A stretch of DNA of 13,159 nt from the NCBI GenBank assembly GCA_964352775.1, contig CAYGTK010000120.1:1-13159 (forward strand). The letters run 5' to 3'. This document shows, piece after piece, positions 7,901-13,159 of the stretch. The notes beneath the pieces are model-generated. The model saw nothing but the letters and a program-made list of their open reading frames with translations. It was not told the origin of the DNA and made no database searches. Position numbers and translations under genes: made by a program. The stretch is from CAYGTK01 sp964352775. Lineage in GTDB: Bacteria; Bacteroidota; Bacteroidia; Chitinophagales; CAIOSU01. Each line of letters begins with the position of its first letter. The stretch's first letter is position 1.

Positions 7901-8813
7901 TGGGGTAGCTACCGCAAATGCAACAGGTGTTGATCTATTTTATGTTGATGGTAACTTAAGTATTCGTCGGAATATCATTGAGGTTTCAGGAACCAGTAAT
8001 GCTAAAACGGGTATTAACACTGGGCCAACCAATCTTACAGCTGGCAACCGTGGTGTAATAGCCAATAACTTTATATCAGCCGAAGGTACAAGCTCTTGCT
8101 ATGCCATCTTCTTGGGAAGCACATCATCTTATATTGATGTGATCTATAACAACATGTACACCAATGGTACCAATGCTTCAAGTTCTAGAACGTTCTACAT
8201 GAATGGAGCCAGCAATATTCGTTTGTACAATAACAACCTGATCGCTGGTGGTGCTGGATATGCTATGTATATCTTAAGTCCTACAACCGGCTTAGTAGAA
8301 AGTGACTATAATAACTTCATAACAGGTAATACAGAGTTTATTTACCGTTCTGGCAATCAAGCAGACTTAGCCACTTGGCAAGGCGTATCAGGTTATGATG
8401 CTAATTCGGTTAGTATAGACCCACAATACACCTCTACCACTTCACCTATGGACTTGCATATTAGTGAAGCCTCACTAGCGGGTGCTGGAATTACTTTTGG
8501 TGGTATTACAGAAGACATTGATGGTGACACCAGACCTAACCCACCTACCATAGGGGCAGATGAGGATAACGGAACTGGCTGTGGCACACTTATAATATGG
8601 ACGGGAACAATAGATACCGACTGGCATAAAGCCGGTAACTGGGGCTGTAGTCAGGTACCAGATAAAACGACGGAAGTATTCATTCCGAGTGCGCCAGTAA
8701 ATCAGCCAGAGATCAAGACTACGTTTACTGGATTTTGCAGAAAGTTAGATATGGAATCAGGCTCTTCGCTTATCGTAAGAAGTAATGCGGAACTGTACGT
8801 GAAGATACCTTAG
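1989..8813 (+). CDS. Giant secreted multidomain surface protein (GEVED, FN3, CARDB, two beta-helix modules)
   Basis: A 2274-residue exported protein of a type common in Bacteroidota; the exact role is unknown, probably adhesion or matrix. The start is GTG at 1989: an in-frame stop at 1968-1970 excludes a longer form, and this start gives a good signal peptide (hydrophobic core SFLVLVASLLL, likely cleavage VNA|QV after residue 37). No Shine-Dalgarno is obvious. Domains in order: lectin/MAM-like jelly-roll (about 40-255, ending FIVDDIIVRG); Ig-like (258-353); GEVED-like 1 (357-510, WIDFNGDG at 431-438); GEVED 2 (520-695, FIDWNGDG at 610-617, EVEDYRV at 686-692); FN3 (701-794) and a weaker FN3 (795-895); second jelly-roll (898-1080); CARDB-like (1085-1198); right-handed beta-helix 1 (1201-1639); CARDB-like (1640-1755); beta-helix 2 (1756-2192); a C-terminal W-x-G...NW module (2193-2274). 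The DxNGDG loops are probable calcium sites. It stops without a recognisable type IX sorting domain, which is unusual for this architecture. Domain names come from sequence character, not a profile search. Confidence 0.93.
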   Translation: MKFYTFNPSYYRFCFFGLKTSFLVLVASLLLSTAVNAQVVIYQQNFDGNNGGFSNSILSEITPNNGWLASSTAAQYAGVYRHVWNLSTIGTGSFAPITGRSLGVGLFNGNSPFYASPFQYYNGTSCGLFPNSTTRWAYVPISTVGYTNITVEFKWRSTGETFSGQLFDYGTVNTSIDGGSTWLLDQSQGQGGTDGNGYGTYTGGLYYGNSGVTTTTITLPASRDNQANFALAFRAVIDACYGTGGGFIVDDIIVRGIPTSSCVAGTASPSYQYVPTNGTANMTLTGYSGSTIQWQVSANGTTGWANVSGGLGATTDSYVTGSLADGTYFYRAVVTDGGSCSDNSNVIEVLVAANPSYCSGAGIGNSAFNNHIEDMVFHEWGDPNPGYFTNNYLDYSDTATYGYATVVAGQYHHFAATIRANISASTTVAAWIDFNGDGVFDNTSINSGGELLEIANFSSTVGNTYAAYFPIPVTSSGAMRMRVRALAGNLGTVDPCGNYTNSQTKDLTVLALPAISGGEVCGTVNGNADNVSTNSTVDKVNISRVLVTGPSGTVMDNNSAFFGVQTGGTIIMYNYTNMMGSFSNGLTMEANGNYSINIEHSGYTVVAGVFIDWNGDGDFDDANEIVGRLSDPAANPFIFNFTVPSTVTNGMQAAMRVRLRYDQFASLGNTLAGCNNISDGLGFYSEVEDYRVTFEVPSLTCAPVANLAAAIGTPANGLAHHMDVTWDALSGATGYDIEFSNNGSSWTSLGSVSTNSYDHNFADNPNVAMYYRVRAKDGSQTCNWATMVTPVYTACDNPEIPTTSNSTSNTMDIAIANETPVLNPAITTYSIYESTTGQYVQANGTLGAIEVFQTKAVWGTTTVTGLNASTEYCYVAKARNNDGDERGGAGASLLTLQEFNSSGDLNTTAGSGPTNVWWSPSSCTTGGMTWDGSTGCSGGAVGFSGSFNNFYGCFLRSPATDCNTLNVMEMTFDLSNSFFASQPNDRVYFNMWAPTAGSPGGTYISASMVNGVSTSDLFFTQVRNCEEVVVEFDLSTVTDKSAILFYINADCAYNTGNVYYVWSDNIQLAEQAPKACATTDIPTSSDLVIQSITPDVTNVCSGGTVSYDVVVENAGLQAVPATSFDVAAYQGSLVCGGTATATQSFATGLAPSATTTLTFTLALNGSSDVSFEVDVNNTITEGNEANNCSGNSGVTLASGLGGTYTIDAGQATGGINYASFADAAADLNALGVCGPVIFEVATDVYNENIILTDIVGVSAVNTVTFRSATGVAAQVTLQSSTTDVVVLHNADYFRFENMTIDYTGSSAVSAIELQDDADDLIVDGCILDGSSSTSTSNTNAVIYASESTTSLLIDNMIIRNSTIQNGGNGIYFASGSAESSGIEIDGNTFASNSRRGMYLDDCAAPQVTGNTITSASGANTSYAAIDIDNSSGATRVLSNIIGSDFMRSGIVIDNSDATSGNEALVANNFVFIGGSYNAPRGIDITGSDYVNVYHNTVSMTSSNNSLGYAALYMGSTTIADGTINIVNNIFSVTNGGTSQTGIYLASTNNRVDIGTIDYNNYYATGSASIAYSSGDYTLATWQALLSDDANSLELDPQFTSATDLHVAELGLSAGTGTVGITEDIDGDFRLPTPTMGADEISVPTVANDATPSSLISPIDPCPGSNAFEIEVTNLGTNNLTSFTVNWSVGGVAQTPVNVTGVNVPQFGTTNVVLGNVNLVSNTSYDFVFTTSLPNGVADNNSANDTLTLINQYTALNGTYTIGGVGFDFGNFNTAVAALHAYGVCGPVVFDVREATYTEQVQINTIDGVSAVNTVTFQADPANTNPAILQYNSQAFSDNYVLNIDGSSFLRFRELTINTTSTGSYAGIIAFTQANDDIQFINNIIEAPVSTSNSINRALVYGDDDVAATDDNLLFDGNTLNNGSYGILLDATSSAYEDGPVITNNEIIGFNAFGINLQYQTNATIEGNTIRNGVATANATGVDLFYVDGNLSIRRNIIEVSGTSNAKTGINTGPTNLTAGNRGVIANNFISAEGTSSCYAIFLGSTSSYIDVIYNNMYTNGTNASSSRTFYMNGASNIRLYNNNLIAGGAGYAMYILSPTTGLVESDYNNFITGNTEFIYRSGNQADLATWQGVSGYDANSVSIDPQYTSTTSPMDLHISEASLAGAGITFGGITEDIDGDTRPNPPTIGADEDNGTGCGTLIIWTGTIDTDWHKAGNWGCSQVPDKTTEVFIPSAPVNQPEIKTTFTGFCRKLDMESGSSLIVRSNAELYVKIP
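5589..6905 (+). repeat. Beta-helix module, first copy (residues 1201-1639)
   Basis: This 439-residue block opens with GGTYTIDAG, continues with GVCGPVIFEV and GVSAVNTVTF, and closes with DPQFTSATDLHV, ITEDIDGD and MGADE. The interior has short repeating N/G-rich strands such as NMIIRNSTIQNGGNGIYF and GNTFASN, typical of a right-handed parallel beta-helix. It is homologous at protein level to residues 1756-2192; the DNA is too diverged for a recent duplication. Confidence 0.85.
7254..8564 (+). repeat. Beta-helix module, second copy (residues 1756-2192)
   Basis: The second copy begins NGTYTIGG, carries GVCGPVVFDV and the identical GVSAVNTVTF, and ends with DPQYTSTTSPMDLHI, ITEDIDGD and IGADE. 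Both copies are preceded by a CARDB-like spacer, so the duplicated unit is probably CARDB plus beta-helix. The matching boundary motifs suggest that each module begins near [N/G]GTYTI and ends at GADE. Confidence 0.85.
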
Positions 8814-8996
8814 AACAAGACACTATTACAAAACCTAATAATGGCGCATTTTTTCTTGACCTCTAGCTTAATTAGGACAGGGGTATTTAGTAAACCACTT
8901 TTACCCTTTTTTCGACTTTAATTATGAATATAATTCTTAATTTTAAAGGTGCCACTTAACGTTGCTAAACCTATTTACACCATCTAAAACTTAAAA

Positions 8997-11507
8997 ATGA
9001 AGACTCTTTTATTGTCCGGGATCCTTATGATGATCGCCCTTACCACATGGGCACAAGCCCCTGAAGCGGTGAATTACCAAGCTGTTGTACGAGATGCACA
9101 AGGAGGAATATTAGCTAGCCAAACTGTAAACATACGCTTAACAGTAATTGATAGTTCAACTGGAGGCGTAGTAGCTTACACTGAAGATCATAAAACGGCA
9201 ACCAATGACTTTGGCTTAGTGAATGTTAAACTAGGAGAGGGTGTTGTCACAACGGGTAACTTCAGTGCGATCAATTGGGCTAATGGCCCCTATCATATAG
9301 AGGTGTTTTTGGACTTAGACAATGCTGGAACGAATTATATTTCTATGGGTATCAGCGAGTTGATAAGTGTGCCTTATTCATTGTATAGTAATGTTGCTGG
9401 CACCGCACTGAATACTGATGATGCTGATGCTGACCCTACGAACGAGCTGCAAAGCTTAAGCCTAAGTAATGATACACTAAGGCTAAGTAGTGGCGGTTTT
9501 GTAATTCTTCAAAGCAATACAGGTCCAGCTGGTCCTGCAGGTACTAATGGAGCAGATGGCGCTACTGGTGCTACGGGTCCACAAGGCGATCCCGCAACGG
9601 ATGATCAGACTTTGAACTGGAATGGTGGGAGCAATACATTGACCATTAGTGGTGGTAATTCAGTAGTGCTACCTATAAGCGGTGGAAGTGTAGGTCCTAC
9701 TGGGCCAACGGGTGTACAAGGTGCGGCGGGAGCTGCAGGTCCGGCAGGAGCTGATGGCGCTACTGGTCCTACTGGACCACAAGGTGCTGCCGGTGTAGCT
9801 GGTCCCGCAGGGGCAAATGGTGCCACTGGGCCTACAGGTTTAGCTGGTGCTACGGGCCCACAAGGTGACCCCGCGACGGATGATCAGACCTTAAACTGGA
9901 ATGGTGGGAGCAATACATTGACCATTAGTGGAGGTAATTCAGTAGTGTTACCTATAAGTGGCGGAAGTGTAGGTCCTACTGGGCCACAAGGTACAGCAGG
10001 AGCTACAGGTCCCGCAGGAACAGCTGGTCCAACAGGGCCACAAGGTATTGCCGGACCACAAGGACTTCAGGGAGTAGCAGGACCTGCCGGACCCGCTGGA
10101 GCAAATGGATTGAATGGAGCGGCTGGTCCAGCAGGACCACAGGGTGTAGCCGGAGTTGCCGGCCCCGCAGGAGCGAATGGGTCGGATGGTGCTACTGGAC
10201 CTACAGGGCCAGCAGGTACACAGGGTGCAACCGGAGCGGCTGGCCCTATCGGCCCGACCGGACCTGGCGGCGGAGGTGGAACTCTTGACGCTGCATATGA
10301 CTTTGGTGGTCCCGGAGTAGGACGTGTTATTACTGCTGATGCAGGAGGTGTTGAGATCAATACCTCAGGAACGGGAGTTGTTGCTTTAGATGTTACCAAT
10401 ACGGGTACAGGTGTAGCCATTCAAGCCGATGCTAATAATGCTGCAAATACGTTTTCATCAATTCAGGCTACTACTAATGCCAACTCAAACATAGCCTCAG
10501 CTATTACAGGAAGTTCATCAAGTTTGGCTTATGGCTTATCAGGTCAGGCCGAAGCTACTTCGACTACTGAGTCTGCTATTCTGGGTAATAACCTCAGAAC
10601 TACTGGTGGGCATGGTGTATTAGGACGTGGATTTAATGGCGTAGTAGGTGAGAATGCTCAAGTGCAGGGAAGTGGAGTATATGGACAGAACAATGCTGCT
10701 GCTTCAGGAACAGCCGTTAACCCGGCCGCTGGTGTTACAGCCCTAGGTTACTATGGTGTTGTTGGTCAAACGCAAACCAATGGCGGTTTTGCAACTTACG
10801 GATTGAATGTAGCACCGAACGTAAGTGGAACTAATGACAATGCTGGTGTTGGTGGTCTTGGTTTTACTGGTGTATTAGGAGCCACAAATACCCCAGGTGT
10901 AGGATTTGGAATTTTAGCCAATGAAGATGTAGGTGCAGTAGGTGGCTTATTCTGTAATGGAAACTTGGTAGCTGGTGGTGTGAAGACCTTTAGAATTGAC
11001 CACCCGACAGATCCTGAGAATATGTACTTACGTCACTTCACCTTAGAGTCTGATGAAGTATTAAATATTTACAGAGGTAATGTACTATTAGATGCTAATG
11101 GAGAGGGAGTAGTAACCCTACCTTCTTACTTTCACGACATCAATCACGATTTTTCGTATCATTTAACACCTGTAGGTGGTGCGGCTCCAGGCCTTTACAT
11201 TAAAGAGGAAATTGGTAATGGACAGTTTGTTGTTGCCGGTGGTACAGCAGGATTAAAAGTATCATGGCAGGTAATGGCCGAAAGAAATGACCTATACCTT
11301 CAGCAAAACCCTGATGAAAGAATTGTTGAGCAGAATAAGCCGGCTCACAACGTAGGTAAATTTGTTCATCCTGAATTATTTGGCAAGCCAAAAACTGATG
11401 GTGTGATAAGTGTTAAAGATGATATTTTAAATGAGATGATACAGGAACACGAAGTAGTTAAACAACAGCCTTTGAACTTAGCAGAAGTTGAGGCGGAAGA
11501 TGAGTAA
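8997..11507 (+). CDS. Secreted collagen-like triple-helix repeat protein
   Basis: 836 residues. A signal peptide (LLLSGILMMIALTTWA|Q, cleavage near residue 19) leads into an N-terminal domain (about 22-135, beginning PEAVNYQAVVRDAQG) found at the head of many Bacteroidota surface proteins. A DPTNELQ-SLSLSNDTLRL segment follows. Gly-X-Y collagen tracts occupy 176-199, 233-292 and 326-424, separated by two identical 33-residue beta-strand inserts (200-232 and 293-325) of the widespread DDQTL...GGNSV type. Residues 429-660 are Gly-rich with GV.G repeats, perhaps a trimeric beta-roll. The C-terminal domain (662-800, KTFRIDHPTDPENMYLRH to HPELFG) resembles a domain I know from large repeat or fibre-like proteins in several phyla. 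The tail is acidic with no type IX sorting signal. It probably trimerises at the surface as a fibre or adhesin. The ATG has an A-rich lead (ACTTAAAA) typical of the phylum. The 183-base gap before it shows no clear terminator; TATAAT at 8929-8934 lacks a matching -35. Confidence 0.93.
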   Translation: MKTLLLSGILMMIALTTWAQAPEAVNYQAVVRDAQGGILASQTVNIRLTVIDSSTGGVVAYTEDHKTATNDFGLVNVKLGEGVVTTGNFSAINWANGPYHIEVFLDLDNAGTNYISMGISELISVPYSLYSNVAGTALNTDDADADPTNELQSLSLSNDTLRLSSGGFVILQSNTGPAGPAGTNGADGATGATGPQGDPATDDQTLNWNGGSNTLTISGGNSVVLPISGGSVGPTGPTGVQGAAGAAGPAGADGATGPTGPQGAAGVAGPAGANGATGPTGLAGATGPQGDPATDDQTLNWNGGSNTLTISGGNSVVLPISGGSVGPTGPQGTAGATGPAGTAGPTGPQGIAGPQGLQGVAGPAGPAGANGLNGAAGPAGPQGVAGVAGPAGANGSDGATGPTGPAGTQGATGAAGPIGPTGPGGGGGTLDAAYDFGGPGVGRVITADAGGVEINTSGTGVVALDVTNTGTGVAIQADANNAANTFSSIQATTNANSNIASAITGSSSSLAYGLSGQAEATSTTESAILGNNLRTTGGHGVLGRGFNGVVGENAQVQGSGVYGQNNAAASGTAVNPAAGVTALGYYGVVGQTQTNGGFATYGLNVAPNVSGTNDNAGVGGLGFTGVLGATNTPGVGFGILANEDVGAVGGLFCNGNLVAGGVKTFRIDHPTDPENMYLRHFTLESDEVLNIYRGNVLLDANGEGVVTLPSYFHDINHDFSYHLTPVGGAAPGLYIKEEIGNGQFVVAGGTAGLKVSWQVMAERNDLYLQQNPDERIVEQNKPAHNVGKFVHPELFGKPKTDGVISVKDDILNEMIQEHEVVKQQPLNLAEVEAEDE
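9565..9707 (+). repeat. 143-bp direct repeat in the collagen-like gene, copy 1
   Basis: This copy matches 9844-9986 at a fixed offset of 279 bases (93 codons). It encodes residues 191-237: the end of one Gly-X-Y tract, the DDQTLNWNGGSNTL strand insert and the start of the next tract. By eye there are ten base differences from copy 2 and all are silent. Confidence 0.9.
9844..9986 (+). repeat. 143-bp direct repeat in the collagen-like gene, copy 2
   Basis: This copy encodes residues 284-330, identical over 47 residues to 191-237. The repeat makes the tract a 93-codon tandem unit (strand insert plus Gly-X-Y run) that could expand or contract by recombination. Confidence 0.9.
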
Positions 11508-11522
11508 GAGACCGATATATTT

Positions 11523-11556
11523 AAAAGAAAGGGAAGCCATATGGTTTCCCTTTTTT
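11523..11556. terminator. Bidirectional intrinsic terminator between convergent genes
   Basis: GGGAAGCC (11531-11538) pairs with GGTTTCCC (11543-11550) over 8 bp with one G-U pair and a 4-base ATAT loop. Six Ts follow on the plus strand (11551-11556), and an A-rich run (11523-11530) gives a T-rich tract on the minus strand. It lies between the plus-strand collagen-like gene and the minus-strand membrane protein gene and can serve both. Confidence 0.88.
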
Positions 11557-11582
11557 ATTACAGATTAGTAAGGTCTACTTAG

Positions 11583-12605
11583 TTACTTGGCCATCTCTTT
11601 TTCCAATTCTTCTTTTACCTTCCATTGTTTAATGGCCACCTGCTCTTTAATGATGTCTATAGAGCTATTGGCCATACCTTTTACCAAGCCGTCTAATACT
11701 TTGTCGTTCTCTACATCAAGCATGGCATCTATGCTCATATCAGTAATGTCTTGTACCAAGTCGCGGTTGTTATCGCTGGCCAAGTCTCGCACTATAGAGT
11801 TGATCACATTGAAGGTAATATCGTGAATAGCATGCTCAATAGCACCTGCGCTTAGTGGACCGACTACGGGTACTAGCTTAAGGGCTTTCAATTCTCGATT
11901 ATCGGCAGTAGCTTCCAGAATACATTCGCGTACATATTCCTTTATTTCAGGCTCATAGCTTTTGTAAGCATGGTCGGTAATGTGTTGTAATCGGTGCGAT
12001 ATCCAATCTACTAATACTGTCTTTTGGGGTAGAACCACTTCTTTTACAATACGCTCTACTACTGGGTTGCCTACCTCTATTTGCTCTTGTACACCATCAA
12101 GCACGTTAAGTACCACTCTATCAGATACTTCTTCTGTAAACACACCCACATACTTCATGATCACTCTGTAGATATAGAATTCCCTGATGTTGATCACCTT
12201 TAACTTGTGAAGACGTATGGTTAGCGATATTACACGTAAAAAACGTAAAGCCCTAAAGGCACTTAAAGGGATGCAGCCTAGCACATCGTACCAATGGGCA
12301 AAGGGATAGAAAAACCACTTCTCGTAAGTTTTTCGGTGGATAGCCAATGCCCAGCGGCCTAAGAGCTCGGCCAAAAAGATGGCAACGAAAATTAGGTCGT
12401 AGTAGAAGAAATTTTTATGCAGCGTTCCTGCATACCAATCGTGAAAAGTGGGGGAGATGCTTTGTATCAACTCCCTTATCAGCTTAACCTCAAAGTTGTA
12501 TTCGAATATGATGTAGCCTAGGTTTATCATAACCAAGAACATCATAAAAATGTCGAGTAGGGCCATCCTGAAATCTCGACGATATAATAAATGAGAGAAG
12601 CGCAT
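11583..12605 (-). CDS. Membrane protein with a voltage-sensor-like four-helix domain and no pore
   Basis: 340 residues. Four likely membrane segments sit in the first 135 residues: S1-like (about 14-35, LLDIFMMFLVMINLGYIIF), S2-like (66-90, YYDLIFVAIFLAELLGRW, with Asp70, Glu80, Arg84), S3-like (98-114, HWYDVLGCIP, with Asp107) and S4-like (115-133), where Arg118, Arg121 and Arg124 are spaced every third residue, with Arg131 further on. This is the charge pattern of a voltage-sensor domain. No S5-S6 pair or K+ filter motif (TVGYG) follows; instead residues 135-340 are a long, mostly helical, charged region with conserved-looking phrases (EEVSDRVVLNVLDGVQ, LVPVVGPLSAGAIEHAI, DIIKEQVAIKQWK). 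Similar proteins occur in other Bacteroidota, generally as hypothetical or ion-transporter-like. Function unknown. It starts 46 bases after the PKD gene on the same strand, possibly in one operon; no clear Shine-Dalgarno. The membrane topology is secure; the voltage-sensing role is inference. Confidence 0.88.
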   Translation of the reverse strand: MRFSHLLYRRDFRMALLDIFMMFLVMINLGYIIFEYNFEVKLIRELIQSISPTFHDWYAGTLHKNFFYYDLIFVAIFLAELLGRWALAIHRKTYEKWFFYPFAHWYDVLGCIPLSAFRALRFLRVISLTIRLHKLKVINIREFYIYRVIMKYVGVFTEEVSDRVVLNVLDGVQEQIEVGNPVVERIVKEVVLPQKTVLVDWISHRLQHITDHAYKSYEPEIKEYVRECILEATADNRELKALKLVPVVGPLSAGAIEHAIHDITFNVINSIVRDLASDNNRDLVQDITDMSIDAMLDVENDKVLDGLVKGMANSSIDIIKEQVAIKQWKVKEELEKEMAK

Positions 12606-12651
12606 AGGCTTGTGTTTGTTGCTAAGTTAAGGATCTAGAGCCTGTCTAGGT

Positions 12652-13159
12652 TCAGAAACCAATGATCACATCTACAGCAAAGCTCGATGCTCTAATAGTA
12701 TCATTAGCACCTTCTTGGTAGGGGTTGATGATCAGCGTATCCATCCCAGTGAAGCAAGTACTATCCTTATCAGCAATTATGATATACATCAATCCTTCTG
12801 GAAAGGTGTAAGTAGGGGAGATGCTTAGTTCAAAAGGAAGTTCGCTGAAGGCCGCATCATCAATTGTAGAAGAGATCTCAAGGCTATCAAGAAACTCGCC
12901 ATATAGAATAGTGATGTCGGGAAGCGAAGTGCTATCATCGTCCCAAGTAGTATGTGGACCCGTGTTTTGAAATATTGGAAAACGAGTGAGCGTGATACTG
13001 TTCATTGACCAAGTGCTTACCTCAATGGGTTTGCTGAACGTACTGATCTTTCCACCGCTACTGGTAATGGTTTGGGTAATGGTATAGCTGCCAGGTAAGG
13101 CATATTGTTTAAAGAAGGTAACCGAATCGCCAGTAGAAAACGTACTATCACCAAAGTCC
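12652..13159 (-). CDS. C-terminal part of a PKD plus C2-like protein (partial)
   Basis: The frame is open from the right window edge to the TGA at 12652-12654, giving 168 residues of a longer gene. The visible part begins DFGDSTFSTGDSVTFFKQYA and continues through PGSYTITQTITSS, which is the end of a PKD domain (DFGD.. and Y-x-[VI]-[ST]). It is followed by a C2-like beta-sandwich that runs from MNSITLTRFPIFQ through TWDDDSTSLPDITILYG to YIIIADKDSTCFTGMDTLI, with acidic clusters (WDD, PDI, DKD) that probably bind calcium. PKD followed by this domain is a recurring architecture in Bacteroidota exported proteins and lipoproteins. An ATG at 13005 is internal and should not be taken as the start. 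The signal sequence and N-terminus are off the window. It may share a transcript with the membrane protein gene downstream. Confidence 0.85.
   Translation of the reverse strand, partial: DFGDSTFSTGDSVTFFKQYALPGSYTITQTITSSGGKISTFSKPIEVSTWSMNSITLTRFPIFQNTGPHTTWDDDSTSLPDITILYGEFLDSLEISSTIDDAAFSELPFELSISPTYTFPEGLMYIIIADKDSTCFTGMDTLIINPYQEGANDTIRASSFAVDVIIGF

Noticed and set aside
8814..8996. Possible promoter or terminator between the two large genes
   Set aside because: TATAAT at 8929-8934 has no suitable -35 box 16-18 bases upstream, and no hairpin with a T-run is visible. I cannot say whether the genes are co-transcribed.
9522..10268. Repetitive tract considered as a CRISPR or satellite array
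   Set aside because: The period is the 9-base Gly-X-Y codon unit within a continuous reading frame, with no uniform repeat/spacer structure.
10067..10420. Minus-strand frame with a Pro/Gly/Ala-rich (GPV, PAGPA) product, and a similar one at 9605-9826
   Set aside because: Reverse complement of Gly-X-Y collagen codons automatically gives an open Pro/Ala/Gly-rich frame, so these are shadows.
12620..12651. Short inverted repeat CTAGA/TCTAG in the 46-base gap before the membrane protein gene
   Set aside because: Only 5 bp with no T-run, too weak to call an operator or terminator.

Overview
The window looks like Bacteroidota chromosome, probably from the Flavobacteriia/Cryomorphaceae or Chitinophagia side, though the exact lineage cannot be fixed from sequence alone. 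The evidence is a CTnDOT-type tyrosine integrase, very long Sec-exported surface proteins built from GEVED, CARDB, FN3 and beta-helix modules, a PKD plus C2-like protein, weak or absent Shine-Dalgarno sequences with A-rich start contexts, and a tRNA tail without an encoded CCA.

Layout. (1) 1-1640 is the right-hand end of an integrated mobile element. It holds the start of a small gene with a possible excisionase/HTH N-terminus (1-83, minus), a complete tyrosine integrase (216-1451, minus), a 7-bp inverted repeat in the integrase leader (1484-1507), and a truncated tRNA 3' end (1616-1640) that marks the attachment site. The rest of the element lies off the left edge. (2) 1641-1988 has no protein gene: it contains the tRNA terminator, two small hairpins, a good sigma70-like promoter and a second terminator-like hairpin directly after it. 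(3) 1989-8813 encodes a 2274-residue secreted multidomain protein with a GTG start and two homologous beta-helix modules. (4) 8997-11507 encodes an 836-residue secreted collagen-like protein with a conserved C-terminal domain. A bidirectional terminator follows at 11523-11556. (5) 11583-12605 (minus) encodes a membrane protein whose four N-terminal helices resemble a voltage-sensor domain without a pore, followed by a long soluble helical region. (6) 12652-13159 (minus) is the C-terminal end of a PKD plus C2-like protein that runs off the right edge; its frame is open through the edge, so the internal ATG at 13005 is not its start.

How the genes relate. The two large plus-strand genes are both exported and repetitive and are probably cell-surface or matrix/adhesion proteins. 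Neither shows a recognisable type IX secretion sorting domain at its C-terminus. The two minus-strand genes at the right are 46 bases apart and could be co-transcribed. I see no convincing defence, toxin-antitoxin, biosynthetic or CRISPR system. The least ordinary items are the pore-less voltage-sensor-like protein, the 143-bp repeat in the collagen-like gene whose ten differences are all silent, and the integrase/tRNA junction with three copies of one 7-mer.
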